A stretch of 43,999 bases of DNA from Acidimicrobiaceae bacterium (lineage in GTDB: Bacteria > Actinomycetota > Acidimicrobiia > Acidimicrobiales > Aldehydirespiratoraceae): contig PBTQ01000073.1 of NCBI GenBank assembly GCA_002729125.1, positions 1-43,999 of the forward strand, written 5' to 3'. Numbering within the stretch: position 1 is the first letter of the stretch; every line of letters starts with the position of its first letter. The notes below the pieces were generated by a model. The model made no database searches and was not told the DNA's origin. It worked only from the letters and a program-made list of their open reading frames with translations. Shown here in pieces: positions 25,856 to 34,040 of this stretch. The translations under genes were made by a program, and so were the position numbers.

Positions 25856-27570
25856 ACGAAAGCCCCACGCGTCTTCGCATGGTCCCGCTCACCCGCTCCG
25901 ACACCGTCGGGATTGCTCTTGCGCCCGGTGTCGGCGTCGGTTTTGCGCGTGGCAATGACCGCTGGTCGGTTGCGACTGTAGACCCGGTGACGCTGATCGC
26001 TGAAGCGGCGACGGTTGATGCCCCTCGGTGGGTGTGGTGGGGTCGCGAGACGTCGGATCTGCTCGCTGGTCTTCCGATTGACCGGTGTTGGGATGTGGCG
26101 ACCGTGCACCGGTTCTTGCACGGCACGTGGACCGCCCCGATCAGTGTGATCTGGGCAGTGCTCCAAGGCCTCGACCCTGACTCGTTGCCGACGATGGGAC
26201 AACTTGGCCTCCTCGACGCGCCGGTCGACGAGGGCGACCGTGATCTCCCGATCCGGCCCGACGGCCACCTTCGCCCCGAGTGGATCGCCGGTGCGTTTGC
26301 GGAAACCCCAGATCGTCTTGCCACCTGGGCGGGGCTTGCGCTCGACGCAATGGGGCAGCAGATCCCGCTCCTCGACCAGCTCCCGGACGCGGACCGGGCT
26401 CACGCAACCGCCCGCTCCGAGTCGGCGGCCGATCTGCTCTGTGCCGAGATGACGATCGTCGGTCTCCCCATCGATGTGCCCGAGGCAGAGCGGCTGATCT
26501 CCGCAGCGGCCGGTCGCCGGCCCCGGACGTTGGCAGAGGAGGATGAGATCCGCGCCGAACGCGACGAACGGGTGCTGTCGAAGCTCGAGCCATCTCAACC
26601 GGTGAACCTGCGCAACCCCGGCGAGGTGAAGGCGATGTTGCGTCGGCACGGCCACGACCTCCCCGACACACGGGCCTGGCGGCTGGAACAACTTCGATCG
26701 ACCGCCCCGCTGATTGACGCGCTCCTCGTTTGGCGCAAGGACGAACGCATTGCCACCACGTTCGGTTGGCACTGGCTCGACGAGCATGTGCACGACGGCC
26801 GACTTCGTGGCGAGTGGGCGAGTTCCGACGGCGCCGCTGGACGCATGTCGGCATCGGCTGGCCTCCACAATCTCCCATCGGTCATGCGACCGGCCGTCGC
26901 CGCCGAGCCAGGCCATCGCATCGTGCGAGCCGACCTCGGCCAGATCGAGCCCCGCGTGCTCGCCGCCGTGTCCGGTGATCTTCGTCTGATCGACGCGACC
27001 CACCAAGACGACCTCTACGCCCCGATCGCCCGAGCGCTCGGTGTCGAACGAGACATTGCAAAGGTGGCCGTGCTCGGCGCGATGTACGGCGCGACGACGG
27101 GTGAGTCGGCAGGTGCGCTCGCCGGGCTGCAGAAGAGTTACCCGGTTGCGATGGGCCTACTCAAGGAGGCTGCCGAGTCAGGCAAGGCCGGGCGAGATGT
27201 CTTCACCAGCGGTGGTCGTCGGGTCCGGATGTCGACCGATCCGTCGACCGAGGGCGACCTCGACCAAGCGGTGTCGGTTGCTGCGGCGCGAGGCCGTTAC
27301 GCCCGCAACGCAATGATCCAAGGCGCAGCGGCCGAATTCTTTAAGGTGTGGGCGATCACGGTCCGCCGTCGGGGTCGGGCGCTCGGTGCCGAGGTCGTGT
27401 TGTGTTTACACGACGAATTGCTCGTGCTCGTCCCCGCCGACGCTGCCGATTACGCGGCGGCGATGGTCAATGCCGCAGTGGGGGAGGCCGCCCACTACTG
27501 GTCGCCGGAACCCGACGTCCGGTTCGTGGCTGATGTCAGTGTCGTCGATCGTTGGTCCGAAGCGAAGTAG
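25852..27570 (+). CDS. family A DNA polymerase with degenerate exonuclease region
   Basis: The 572-residue protein keeps all polymerase motifs of the DNA polymerase I family. RADLGQIEPRVLA (Asp361) is motif A, R400-x3-K404 with Tyr412 in RDIAKVAVLGAMYG is motif B (the same R/K/Y spacing as E. coli Pol I), and LHDELLV (His520, Asp521, Glu522) is motif C. The N-terminal 200 residues correspond in position to a 3'-5' exonuclease domain, but I see no DxE or YxxxD acidic set, so proofreading is probably lost, and there is no 5' nuclease domain. Actinobacteria often carry such a second PolA-like gene, likely for repair. GTG 25852 overlaps the dehydrogenase stop by 4 bp. Confidence 0.87.
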   Translation: MNESPTRLRMVPLTRSDTVGIALAPGVGVGFARGNDRWSVATVDPVTLIAEAATVDAPRWVWWGRETSDLLAGLPIDRCWDVATVHRFLHGTWTAPISVIWAVLQGLDPDSLPTMGQLGLLDAPVDEGDRDLPIRPDGHLRPEWIAGAFAETPDRLATWAGLALDAMGQQIPLLDQLPDADRAHATARSESAADLLCAEMTIVGLPIDVPEAERLISAAAGRRPRTLAEEDEIRAERDERVLSKLEPSQPVNLRNPGEVKAMLRRHGHDLPDTRAWRLEQLRSTAPLIDALLVWRKDERIATTFGWHWLDEHVHDGRLRGEWASSDGAAGRMSASAGLHNLPSVMRPAVAAEPGHRIVRADLGQIEPRVLAAVSGDLRLIDATHQDDLYAPIARALGVERDIAKVAVLGAMYGATTGESAGALAGLQKSYPVAMGLLKEAAESGKAGRDVFTSGGRRVRMSTDPSTEGDLDQAVSVAAARGRYARNAMIQGAAAEFFKVWAITVRRRGRALGAEVVLCLHDELLVLVPADAADYAAAMVNAAVGEAAHYWSPEPDVRFVADVSVVDRWSEAK

Positions 27571-27576
27571 GAATCA

Positions 27577-27591
27577 GCGCCGGTGCGGCGC
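27577..27591. terminator. small hairpin between convergent genes
   Basis: GCGCC and GGCGC pair around GGTGC in the 40-base gap between the polymerase gene and the convergent PEP mutase-family gene. The T-run is poor; it could weakly terminate either transcript. Confidence 0.25.
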
Positions 27592-27610
27592 CCTTCCGTT
27601 CCCGCCACGA

Positions 27611-28483
27611 TCAGTCGTTCCAGCGCTCCTCGAACCGCTGAACCTCGTCCAGCCCCATGAGTCCATGCAGAACACTGATCGACCGCATGTCGTCGCCGGG
27701 AGTGGGGCCGATGCCGTCGGCGCGGAGTCGCCGGTAGACCGCCTGCAGCCGAGCCGTCACGGCGAGCAGCGCCGTGACGGGAAACAACCCGATCGTCACA
27801 CCGAGCTCGGCGAGTCGGTCCGCCGAAAGCACCGGCGAGAAACCACCCTCGACCATGTTGGCGAGCACCGGAGCGTCGATCTCCGCGACGACTCGTGCGA
27901 ACTCGTTCTCCGATTCGGGGGACTCGACGAAGACGACGTCGGCGCCCGCGGCGGCGTACGCCTGACCCCGTGCGATCGCCTCGTCGATGCCGAGTGTTGA
28001 GCGTGCATCAGTGCGGGCGACGATGAGGAAGTCGTCGCTTGTCCGGCTTTCGACGGCGACCTCCACCTTGGTGACCATCTCAGCGGTCGGAATCACGGTT
28101 CGTCCGGCTGCGTGCCCGCACTTCTTCGGGAAGGCCTGATCCTCGAGTTGGATCGCCACAACCCCGGCCTGCTCATAGCCCTGCACGGTGTGGCGGACGT
28201 TGACGAGGCCTCCGAAGCCGGTGTCGGCATCGGCGATGAGAGGTGTTTCGGTGCCGCCGGCGATCGTGCGTGCTCGATCGAGCATCTCCGCAAACGACGC
28301 AAGCCCGGCGTCGGGGAGACCGAGGTGTGAGGCTGAGATGCCGTAGCCACTCATGTACAACGCGTCGAAGCCGACGGCGTCGGCAACGATGGCCGACACC
28401 ATGTCGTACACGCCCGGCGCGTGGCAGAACTCCCGGGCCCGGACCTGGGCGGCGAAGGTGGCTCGTCGTTCAGCGGTGCTCAC
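27611..28483 (-). CDS. isocitrate lyase/PEP mutase superfamily protein
   Basis: The 290-residue (beta/alpha)8 enzyme carries the superfamily hallmarks APGVYDMVSAIVADAVGFDALYMSG, LIADADTGFGG with the Mg2+-binding Asp residues, and PKKCGHAAG with the catalytic Cys of the lyase branch. VFVESPESENEFARV and FVT-like FPVTALLAVT are also typical. This places it among methylisocitrate lyase, 2,3-dimethylmalate lyase, oxaloacetate hydrolase or carboxyphosphonoenolpyruvate mutase relatives; presence of K-K-C-G-H favours a C-C lyase over a mutase. GTG 28483 begins VSTAERRATFAAQ, the usual short N-terminus; it overlaps the tail of the desaturase pseudogene by 14 bp. Confidence 0.85.
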   Translation of the reverse strand: MSTAERRATFAAQVRAREFCHAPGVYDMVSAIVADAVGFDALYMSGYGISASHLGLPDAGLASFAEMLDRARTIAGGTETPLIADADTGFGGLVNVRHTVQGYEQAGVVAIQLEDQAFPKKCGHAAGRTVIPTAEMVTKVEVAVESRTSDDFLIVARTDARSTLGIDEAIARGQAYAAAGADVVFVESPESENEFARVVAEIDAPVLANMVEGGFSPVLSADRLAELGVTIGLFPVTALLAVTARLQAVYRRLRADGIGPTPGDDMRSISVLHGLMGLDEVQRFEERWND

Positions 28484-29573
28484 GACGAGCAGTCTGGCAC
28501 TCCTCGGCGGCTGAGTCCCCGACGACGGCATCGGTGTCCTTGCCCTCGGCAGTCTGCCGCTTGCGGTCTTTCATGACCTCGTGGGCCTCCATCGAACCGT
28601 CGTGCCAGGTGCCGAACACTTGTCCATGGGTACGAGCGGCATGCCGTACTTCGCCTCGAGGTACCGGTGATGCAGGATGTGGAAGATGTCGCCGCCCTGA
28701 ATATCGGTGCCGAACAGCTTCCAGCAGTCGAACCCGTAGTGCGACGGTGATGGCGACAGCAGCAGGTAGAGCAGCGCGAAGGTCACCAGGTACGGGTGGC
28801 CGGGCAGCAGCGCGAACACGAACGGCGTCGACAAATAGAAGTAGTACTCGCCTGGGCTCATCAACCGCCCGACCACGGGCCAGTGTTGACACGTTGCGGT
28901 GGCGAAGCGCGAGGAACCAGCTGAAGAGCGGGTCGAGGTGAAGCAGCCGATGGTTGGCGTAGATGTGAACACCCTCGATCAACGGGATCGCTGCCACCGT
29001 CCACCACACGTCGAGCTCGGGCAGTGATCCACCGGCGGGGAGCCGAACTATCAGCGCTTCGTGCAGGGCGGCAACGGTGGCGGCGCTGCCGAGGCTCCAC
29101 AGCATGTTGACTTTCACCTGGTCGTCGAAGGTAAAGCTCCGGCGGCCCTTTGCGGGCCAACGCGATTTGTACTTGAACTCCGTGCCCTGCGCCTGGCGGA
29201 TGTGCAGGATGTAGTGCTGACCACCGAAGACGACGAGCATGATCGCGGCGTTGCGCATCCAGAGCAGGCCAATGTCATCGAGCCCAAGCGACGCGAATCG
29301 GTCGAGTCCAGGGGTTAGGAATCGCCAGGCGATGTAGCCGTTGGCGTACCAGGCCGCCGTCGTCAGAACAGGTAAGTCCCTAGCAGCCAGCGCAGGATTG
29401 CCACGGGCTGAACCGGCCATCGCCAGAGCGGGTTCACGTCGAACGGCTCCGGGTTGTATCCCTTGGCGCGTTGCAGGCGTGTTCTGGTGGAAGACGTGGC
29501 GTCTCGCTAGCGACCGCCCGCGAATGCGCGCCCGCCTCAAACACGTGCCGTCGGTGCCGAGGTCCGATGCCAC
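28470..29573 (-). pseudogene. sterol desaturase/fatty acid hydroxylase family, multiply frameshifted
   Basis: No single frame covers the protein. Reading across frames gives a consistent family member: QNTPATRQG / YNPEPFDVNPLWRWPVQP / GTYLF / TTAAWYANGYIAW / HIYANHRLLHLDPLFSWF / VNTGPWSG / LMSPGEYYFYLSTPF / DIFHILHHRYLEAKYG / FGTWHDGSMEAHEV. Shifts fall near 29461, 29365, 28890, 28865 and 28619. Conserved His motifs HRLLH and HILHH survive, but the middle HxxHH box reads LALRHRN. A GTG at 29573 is the best start. Five indels and a lost His suggest decay of a di-iron membrane oxygenase; uncorrected indel errors in the assembly are the alternative. Confidence 0.75.
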
Positions 29574-29604
29574 CTCGCTGCCGCGACGGCGGCTTGCGCA
29601 TCAT

Positions 29605-29623
29605 ATTCATCTGAATGTATTCT
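29605..29623. promoter_or_regulatory. putative MarR operator ATTCA-TC-TGAAT with leaderless -10 box
   Basis: ATTCATCTGAAT (29605-29616) is a perfect palindrome with a 2-base centre, a typical MarR half-site length. TATTCT at 29618-29623 fits TANNNT and ends 6 bases before ATG 29630. A regulator dimer bound here would block RNA polymerase, so autoregulation of the whole kynurenine operon is likely. Confidence 0.55.
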
Positions 29624-29629
29624 GCCCGA

Positions 29630-30070
29630 ATGGCCCACGGGACCGGCTTTCTCGACGACTATCTCCCGTACCTGCTCCGCCGCGCCGATCAGACGCTCTC
29701 GGAGGCCTTCTACGCCGTTCTCATCGAGTCCGGTGTGGCCCGATCGGAGTGGCGGGTGTTGGCCGTCCTCGAGGAACTCGGCCCTCTGTCGGTCCTCGAC
29801 CTCACCGATGCCGCCCTCAGCCCCCAGCCGACCGTCACGCACGCCGTTCGACGACTCGAAGCTCGCGGCCTCGTCACCCGAACCGCAGGGGCAACCGATC
29901 GCCGTCAGCGCATCGTTGCCGTCACCGAGGAGGGCGCCGCCTTGACGCGTCGTCTCATCAGTGCAGCCCGTCGACTGGAAACGGCGGCCCTTGCCGACCT
30001 GGGCGGCCGCGAGGACCTTGTCGAACCGCTGCGTCGCCTGATCTCGTCCCTTGAAGGAGCCCGAGCATGA
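29630..30070 (+). CDS. MarR-family regulator heading the kynurenine operon
   Basis: The 146-residue winged-helix protein has LEELGPLSVLDLTDAALSPQPTVTHAVRRLEARGLVTR as helix-turn-helix and TRTAGATDRRQRIVAVTEEG as wing, the standard MarR order. ATG 29630 is preferred to ATG 29615 because a TATTCT -10 box ends 6 bases before it and the earlier ATG lies inside the palindrome. Its stop overlaps the dioxygenase start (ATGA), so it is the first gene of the operon. MarR proteins often respond to aromatic acids; kynurenine, anthranilate or 3-hydroxyanthranilate are natural candidates here, by inference. Confidence 0.88.
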   Translation: MAHGTGFLDDYLPYLLRRADQTLSEAFYAVLIESGVARSEWRVLAVLEELGPLSVLDLTDAALSPQPTVTHAVRRLEARGLVTRTAGATDRRQRIVAVTEEGAALTRRLISAARRLETAALADLGGREDLVEPLRRLISSLEGARA

Positions 30071-30633
30071 CTGCGCCCATCGACTGGGATCCCGCCGACC
30101 CACTGGCGCGCCGACCGTTCGGCTTTCAGGCGTGGATCGATGAGCACCGTGATCAATTGCGGCCCCCCGTTGCGAACAAGGAGGTGTTCCGAGACGCCGA
30201 CATGATCATCATGGTCGTGGGCGGCGGAAATGAGCGGAACGACTTCCATATCGACCCGCGCGAGGAATTCTTCTATCAAGTCACGGGCGACATGATCCTG
30301 TGGATCTGGCCGGACGAAGGTGTCGAGGCGTACCCGATGCCGATCCGCGAAGGCGAGATCTACCTGCTGCCCCCGAAGCTGCGCCACTCACCTCAGCGTC
30401 CGGAGCTCGAGTCGGTCGGGCTCGTGGTCGAGTACCAGCGGCCTCCTGGCGAATTCGATGCCTTTGAGTGGATGTGTTTCGAGTGCCACCACCTCGTTCA
30501 CCGGGTCGAAGTCCAGGTCGAACACATCGACCAGGATCTTCCTCCGCTGTTCGCTGCCTTCGAATCCGACTCGCAGGCTCGCACGTGCCCGAACTGTGGA
30601 GCGCTCCACCCGGGGAAGGCTGGTCGGCTGTGA
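30067..30633 (+). CDS. nbaC: 3-hydroxyanthranilate 3,4-dioxygenase
   Basis: This 188-residue cupin opens the ring of 3-hydroxyanthranilate with O2 to give 2-amino-3-carboxymuconate semialdehyde, which cyclises spontaneously to quinolinate. His61, Glu67 and His107 (in DFHIDPREEF and KLRHSPQR) match the iron ligands of the bacterial enzyme, including the six-residue His-Glu spacing. The C-terminal CFECHH and CPNCG pairs form the extra rubredoxin-like iron site of bacterial homologues. FYQVTGDMIL and REGEIYLLPP are further family blocks. It overlaps the MarR gene and kynU by 4 bp each. Confidence 0.94.
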   Translation: MTAPIDWDPADPLARRPFGFQAWIDEHRDQLRPPVANKEVFRDADMIIMVVGGGNERNDFHIDPREEFFYQVTGDMILWIWPDEGVEAYPMPIREGEIYLLPPKLRHSPQRPELESVGLVVEYQRPPGEFDAFEWMCFECHHLVHRVEVQVEHIDQDLPPLFAAFESDSQARTCPNCGALHPGKAGRL

Positions 30634-31880
30634 TCGACCCGCGCACGGCGACTGCGGCCGAGCTCGACGCCGCCGATCCGCTTGCGCACCTGCGCGACGA
30701 GTTCGACCTTCCCGACGGTGTGTATCTCGTCGGCAACTCGCTCGGCGCGCTCCCCCGGGCGGCCCGAGACACGGTCGGCGTCGAGTTCGATCGATGGGCT
30801 GCGTTGGGCGTTGAGGGCCATTTCACCGGCCGGCTCGGCTGGAAGAACTACCACGAACTCGTCACCGATCAGTTGGCGGCGCTCGTCGGAGCAGATGCCA
30901 CGGAAGTGGTCGCAATGAACGGACTCACCGTCAACCTCCACCTTCTGCTCGTCAGCTTCTACCGGCCAACGCCGCAGCGGCACAAGGTCTTGATCGAGGG
31001 GCACGCCTTTCCGTCCGATCACTTCGCTGCCGAATCCCAGATCCGCCAGCGGGGGTTCGATCCGGCAACCTCACTCGTCACGCTCGATCCGCGCCCGGGG
31101 GAGGAAACGCTTCGACGAGACGACATTCTGGACACGATTGCCGATCTGGGTGACGAGCTCGCTGTCGTGTTGCTGCCGGGCGTGCAGTACTACACCGGCC
31201 AGGTCATGCCGATGGCCGACATCGTGGCTGCCGGTCACGCCGTCGGTGCGACGGTCGGCTTCGATCTCGCCCACGCGATTGGCAACATCGAGCTCAACCT
31301 CTCGGAGTGGGGTGTCGATTTTGCCGCGTGGTGCACGTACAAGTACCTCAACAGCGGCCCTGGGGGTGTCGCTGGCGCCTATGTCCATCAGCGCCATGTG
31401 AGCGATCAGGATCTGCCAAAGCTGCTTGGCTGGTGGGGAACCAACCCGTCCACTCGCTTTGCGATGGCGACCGAGTTTGAGCCCATCCCGACGGTCGAAT
31501 CGTGGCAACTCTCCAACGCACCCGTCCTTCCCCTCGCCGTGCTCCGGGCGTCGCTTGACCTTTTCGATCGGGCGGGAGGGATGTCGGCACTGCGGGCGAA
31601 GAGCGAACGCCAGATCCGATACCTCGATCGACGGCTTGCCGAGACGTTGCATGGTCGAGTCGAGAACATCTCGCCGCAGGCGATGGAGGAACGCGGGTGT
31701 CAGTTCGCCCTGCGAGTCGTCGCTGGAAAGGGGCGCGATGTCTTCCGCGCCTTAGAGGAGGCACGAGTGCTGTGTGATTGGCGCGAACCCGATGTCATCC
31801 GGGTTGCTCCGGTGCCGCTGTACAACTCGTTCACCGACATCGACTGCTTCGTCCAGACGCTCGACGAGGTCGTGGCATGA
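30630..31880 (+). CDS. kynU: kynureninase
   Basis: This 416-residue PLP enzyme cleaves kynurenine or 3-hydroxykynurenine to (3-hydroxy)anthranilate and alanine. YLVGNSLGALPRAARDTV (about 30-47) and WGVDFAAWCTYKYLNSGPGG with Lys238 as the PLP Schiff base are diagnostic, as are NGLTVNLHLLLVSFY and the GWWGTNPSTRFAM loop. GTG 30630 overlaps the dioxygenase stop (GTGA) and gives the usual N-terminus; the frame is open further upstream only because it shadows the dioxygenase gene. It acts between Kmo and the dioxygenase. Confidence 0.95.
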   Translation: MIDPRTATAAELDAADPLAHLRDEFDLPDGVYLVGNSLGALPRAARDTVGVEFDRWAALGVEGHFTGRLGWKNYHELVTDQLAALVGADATEVVAMNGLTVNLHLLLVSFYRPTPQRHKVLIEGHAFPSDHFAAESQIRQRGFDPATSLVTLDPRPGEETLRRDDILDTIADLGDELAVVLLPGVQYYTGQVMPMADIVAAGHAVGATVGFDLAHAIGNIELNLSEWGVDFAAWCTYKYLNSGPGGVAGAYVHQRHVSDQDLPKLLGWWGTNPSTRFAMATEFEPIPTVESWQLSNAPVLPLAVLRASLDLFDRAGGMSALRAKSERQIRYLDRRLAETLHGRVENISPQAMEERGCQFALRVVAGKGRDVFRALEEARVLCDWREPDVIRVAPVPLYNSFTDIDCFVQTLDEVVA

Positions 31881-33226
31881 GCGCCCACTTTTCGGTGGTC
31901 GGTGCCGGTCCGGCTGGCTCGCTACTGGCGATCTATCTCGCCCGGCAGGGCCACGAGGTCGTCGTGTACGAGGGCCGCCCCGACCTTCGGCGGGTCGACA
32001 TCGATGCCGGTCGCTCGATCAATCTCGCGCTCGCAACTCGGGGGATCGTGCCGTTGATCGACGTCGGCGTCATCGACCAGGTCGATGCGATCACCATCCC
32101 GATGCGGGGCCGGATGGTGCACGCCGCTGATGAACCGCTCCCGGACCTGCAGCCTTACGGCTCCAAGCCCCACGAGGTCATCCATTCGGTTTCACGAACG
32201 GACCTCAACGCCATCCTGCTCGATGCTGCCGAGGCAACCGGCCGGGTCAGGTTCGAGTTCGAGACCCGACTGGGCTCGGTCGAACTTGAGGAATCCCTGT
32301 TGGTCTTCGAGGATGGCCGCAGAGAGGCGTTCGATGTCGTGTTCGGCACTGACGGTGCCGGCTCGAAGGTGCGAGCCGCCATCGAAGCGAGCGGCCGTGG
32401 CTCTTTCGACGTCGAGCCACTCGACCACAGCTACAAAGAACTCACCTTGCCGCCCGCCGCCGATGGTGGCTTCCTGATCGATCCCAACGCCCTCCACATC
32501 TGGCCCCGTGGACAGTTCATGCTGATCGCCCTGGCGAACCCTGAAGGCGACTTCACCGTCACCTTGTTCGCGCCGACCACGACCTTCGAGGCCCTCCGCG
32601 ATCCCGCTGCCGTTGACGCCTTCTTTGCGGAGCACTTCCTTTCCTTCGCCACGATGGTGCCCGATCTGACCGCCCAGTTCTTCACGAACCCGACCGGCGC
32701 GCTCGCCTCGCTTCGCGGCACGGGTTGGAGCCACGAAGGTCGGGCCGTCGTGGTCGGCGATGCGGCACACGCCATCGTGCCTTTCCACGGCCAAGGCATG
32801 AACGCTGCGATGGAGTCGGTTCGAGCGCTCGACCGCCACCTGCGTGCATCCGCCGACGATCTCGCCGCCGCCTTCGCTGCCTACGAGGTCGAGCGCAAGC
32901 CTGACGCCGACGCGATCGCCGCGATGGCACTCGACAACTATGTCGAGATGCGAGCGGGGGTGGTCGACCCCGACTATGTGGCCCAGCGGACCTTGGCCCT
33001 CGAACTCGAACAGCGTCATCCGACTCGTTTGAGCCCTCGCTACAACATGGTCATGTTTTCGACGATGCCCTATGCCGAGGCGCAGGCACGGGCTCAGCGT
33101 CAGGCGGAACTCATCAAGACAGCGCTCGCCGATGAGACGACGGACATCGATGCGCTCGTGCAAGCGCTCCCTCCGTTACCCGACCTTGACCCACTCGCCG
33201 ACCCGGACGCGCTCTCCATCTCATGA
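31877..33226 (+). CDS. kmo: kynurenine 3-monooxygenase
   Basis: The 449-residue flavoprotein hydroxylates L-kynurenine to 3-hydroxykynurenine with NADPH and O2. FSVVGAGPAGSLLAIYLARQG (residues 4-24) binds FAD, RSINLALATRGI is specific to the kynurenine monooxygenase group, FGTDGAGSKVR is the DG motif, and VVGDAAHAIVPFHGQGMNAAME the GD motif. Unlike eukaryotic Kmo there is no clear C-terminal membrane anchor, so it should be soluble. ATG 31877 overlaps the kynU stop (ATGA), and its own stop overlaps kynA (ATGA). Confidence 0.94.
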   Translation: MSAHFSVVGAGPAGSLLAIYLARQGHEVVVYEGRPDLRRVDIDAGRSINLALATRGIVPLIDVGVIDQVDAITIPMRGRMVHAADEPLPDLQPYGSKPHEVIHSVSRTDLNAILLDAAEATGRVRFEFETRLGSVELEESLLVFEDGRREAFDVVFGTDGAGSKVRAAIEASGRGSFDVEPLDHSYKELTLPPAADGGFLIDPNALHIWPRGQFMLIALANPEGDFTVTLFAPTTTFEALRDPAAVDAFFAEHFLSFATMVPDLTAQFFTNPTGALASLRGTGWSHEGRAVVVGDAAHAIVPFHGQGMNAAMESVRALDRHLRASADDLAAAFAAYEVERKPDADAIAAMALDNYVEMRAGVVDPDYVAQRTLALELEQRHPTRLSPRYNMVMFSTMPYAEAQARAQRQAELIKTALADETTDIDALVQALPPLPDLDPLADPDALSIS

Positions 33227-34032
33227 CTCCAACACCCGACTCGACTGAGCTCACGTACGGCAGCTACCTAAAAGTGCCGGAGTTGCTGTCGCTGCAGCAA
33301 TGCCGATCGGTCGATCCCGAAACCGGTGAACCCGAGCACGACGAAACGCTCTTCATCATCATCCATCAGGTCTATGAGCTCTGGTTCAAGCAGCTCCTGC
33401 ACGAGCTCGACGGCATCGTCGAATTCCTCGCCACCGGTCAGCTCGGCGCCGCTCGTCACCACCTCAAGCGAGTGCTCAAGATCCTGAAGACCCTCGTCGG
33501 GCAGGTCGACATCCTCGAGACGATGACACCGGCGGAATTCGCCAGTTTCCGGGATTTCCTGGCCAACGCAAGCGGCTTTCAATCAGTCCAGTTCCGCGAG
33601 CTCGAGTTCCTGCTCGGGGTTAAGGACCGGATCCGTATCGACTGGTTCGACGACACCGACTCTGTTCGTCTCGAACACCGCCATGCCGCGCCCACCTTGT
33701 GGGACGCGTTCGTCGGCGTGCTGGACCGGGCCGGCTACGAGGTCGGCGATGCCGCCCGGCAGCGCAACGTTCAGCAGCCGATCACCGAGGACACAACCTT
33801 GCAGCAGGCGATTATCGCCGCCTACGACGACGAGGGTTTTGCCAACCTCTGCGAAACGCTCACCGACCTTGACGAGGGCCTCCAAGAGTGGCGCTACCGC
33901 CACGTGATGATGGTTCGCCGCACGATCGGCACCAAGGCCGGTACCGGTGGCTCTGATGGCGCCGCGTACCTCGCCACGACCCTTTTCCACCCCGCCTTCC
34001 CGGATCTCTGGGCGATCCGAACCGCCTTCTAG
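33223..34032 (+). CDS. kynA: tryptophan 2,3-dioxygenase
   Basis: The 269-residue haem enzyme converts L-tryptophan to N-formylkynurenine. LTYGSYLKVPELLSLQ (9-24), HDETLFIIIHQVYELWFKQL (with the distal His), SGFQSVQFRELEFLLG and the C-terminal WRYRHVMMVRRTIG followed by GTGGSDGAAYL (axial haem His and substrate-binding loop) are all conserved. The length is normal for the tetrameric bacterial enzyme. It is the entry step of the pathway although it is fourth among the enzymes of the operon. Confidence 0.95.
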   Translation: MTPTPDSTELTYGSYLKVPELLSLQQCRSVDPETGEPEHDETLFIIIHQVYELWFKQLLHELDGIVEFLATGQLGAARHHLKRVLKILKTLVGQVDILETMTPAEFASFRDFLANASGFQSVQFRELEFLLGVKDRIRIDWFDDTDSVRLEHRHAAPTLWDAFVGVLDRAGYEVGDAARQRNVQQPITEDTTLQQAIIAAYDDEGFANLCETLTDLDEGLQEWRYRHVMMVRRTIGTKAGTGGSDGAAYLATTLFHPAFPDLWAIRTAF

Positions 34033-34040
34033 GAGCGACA

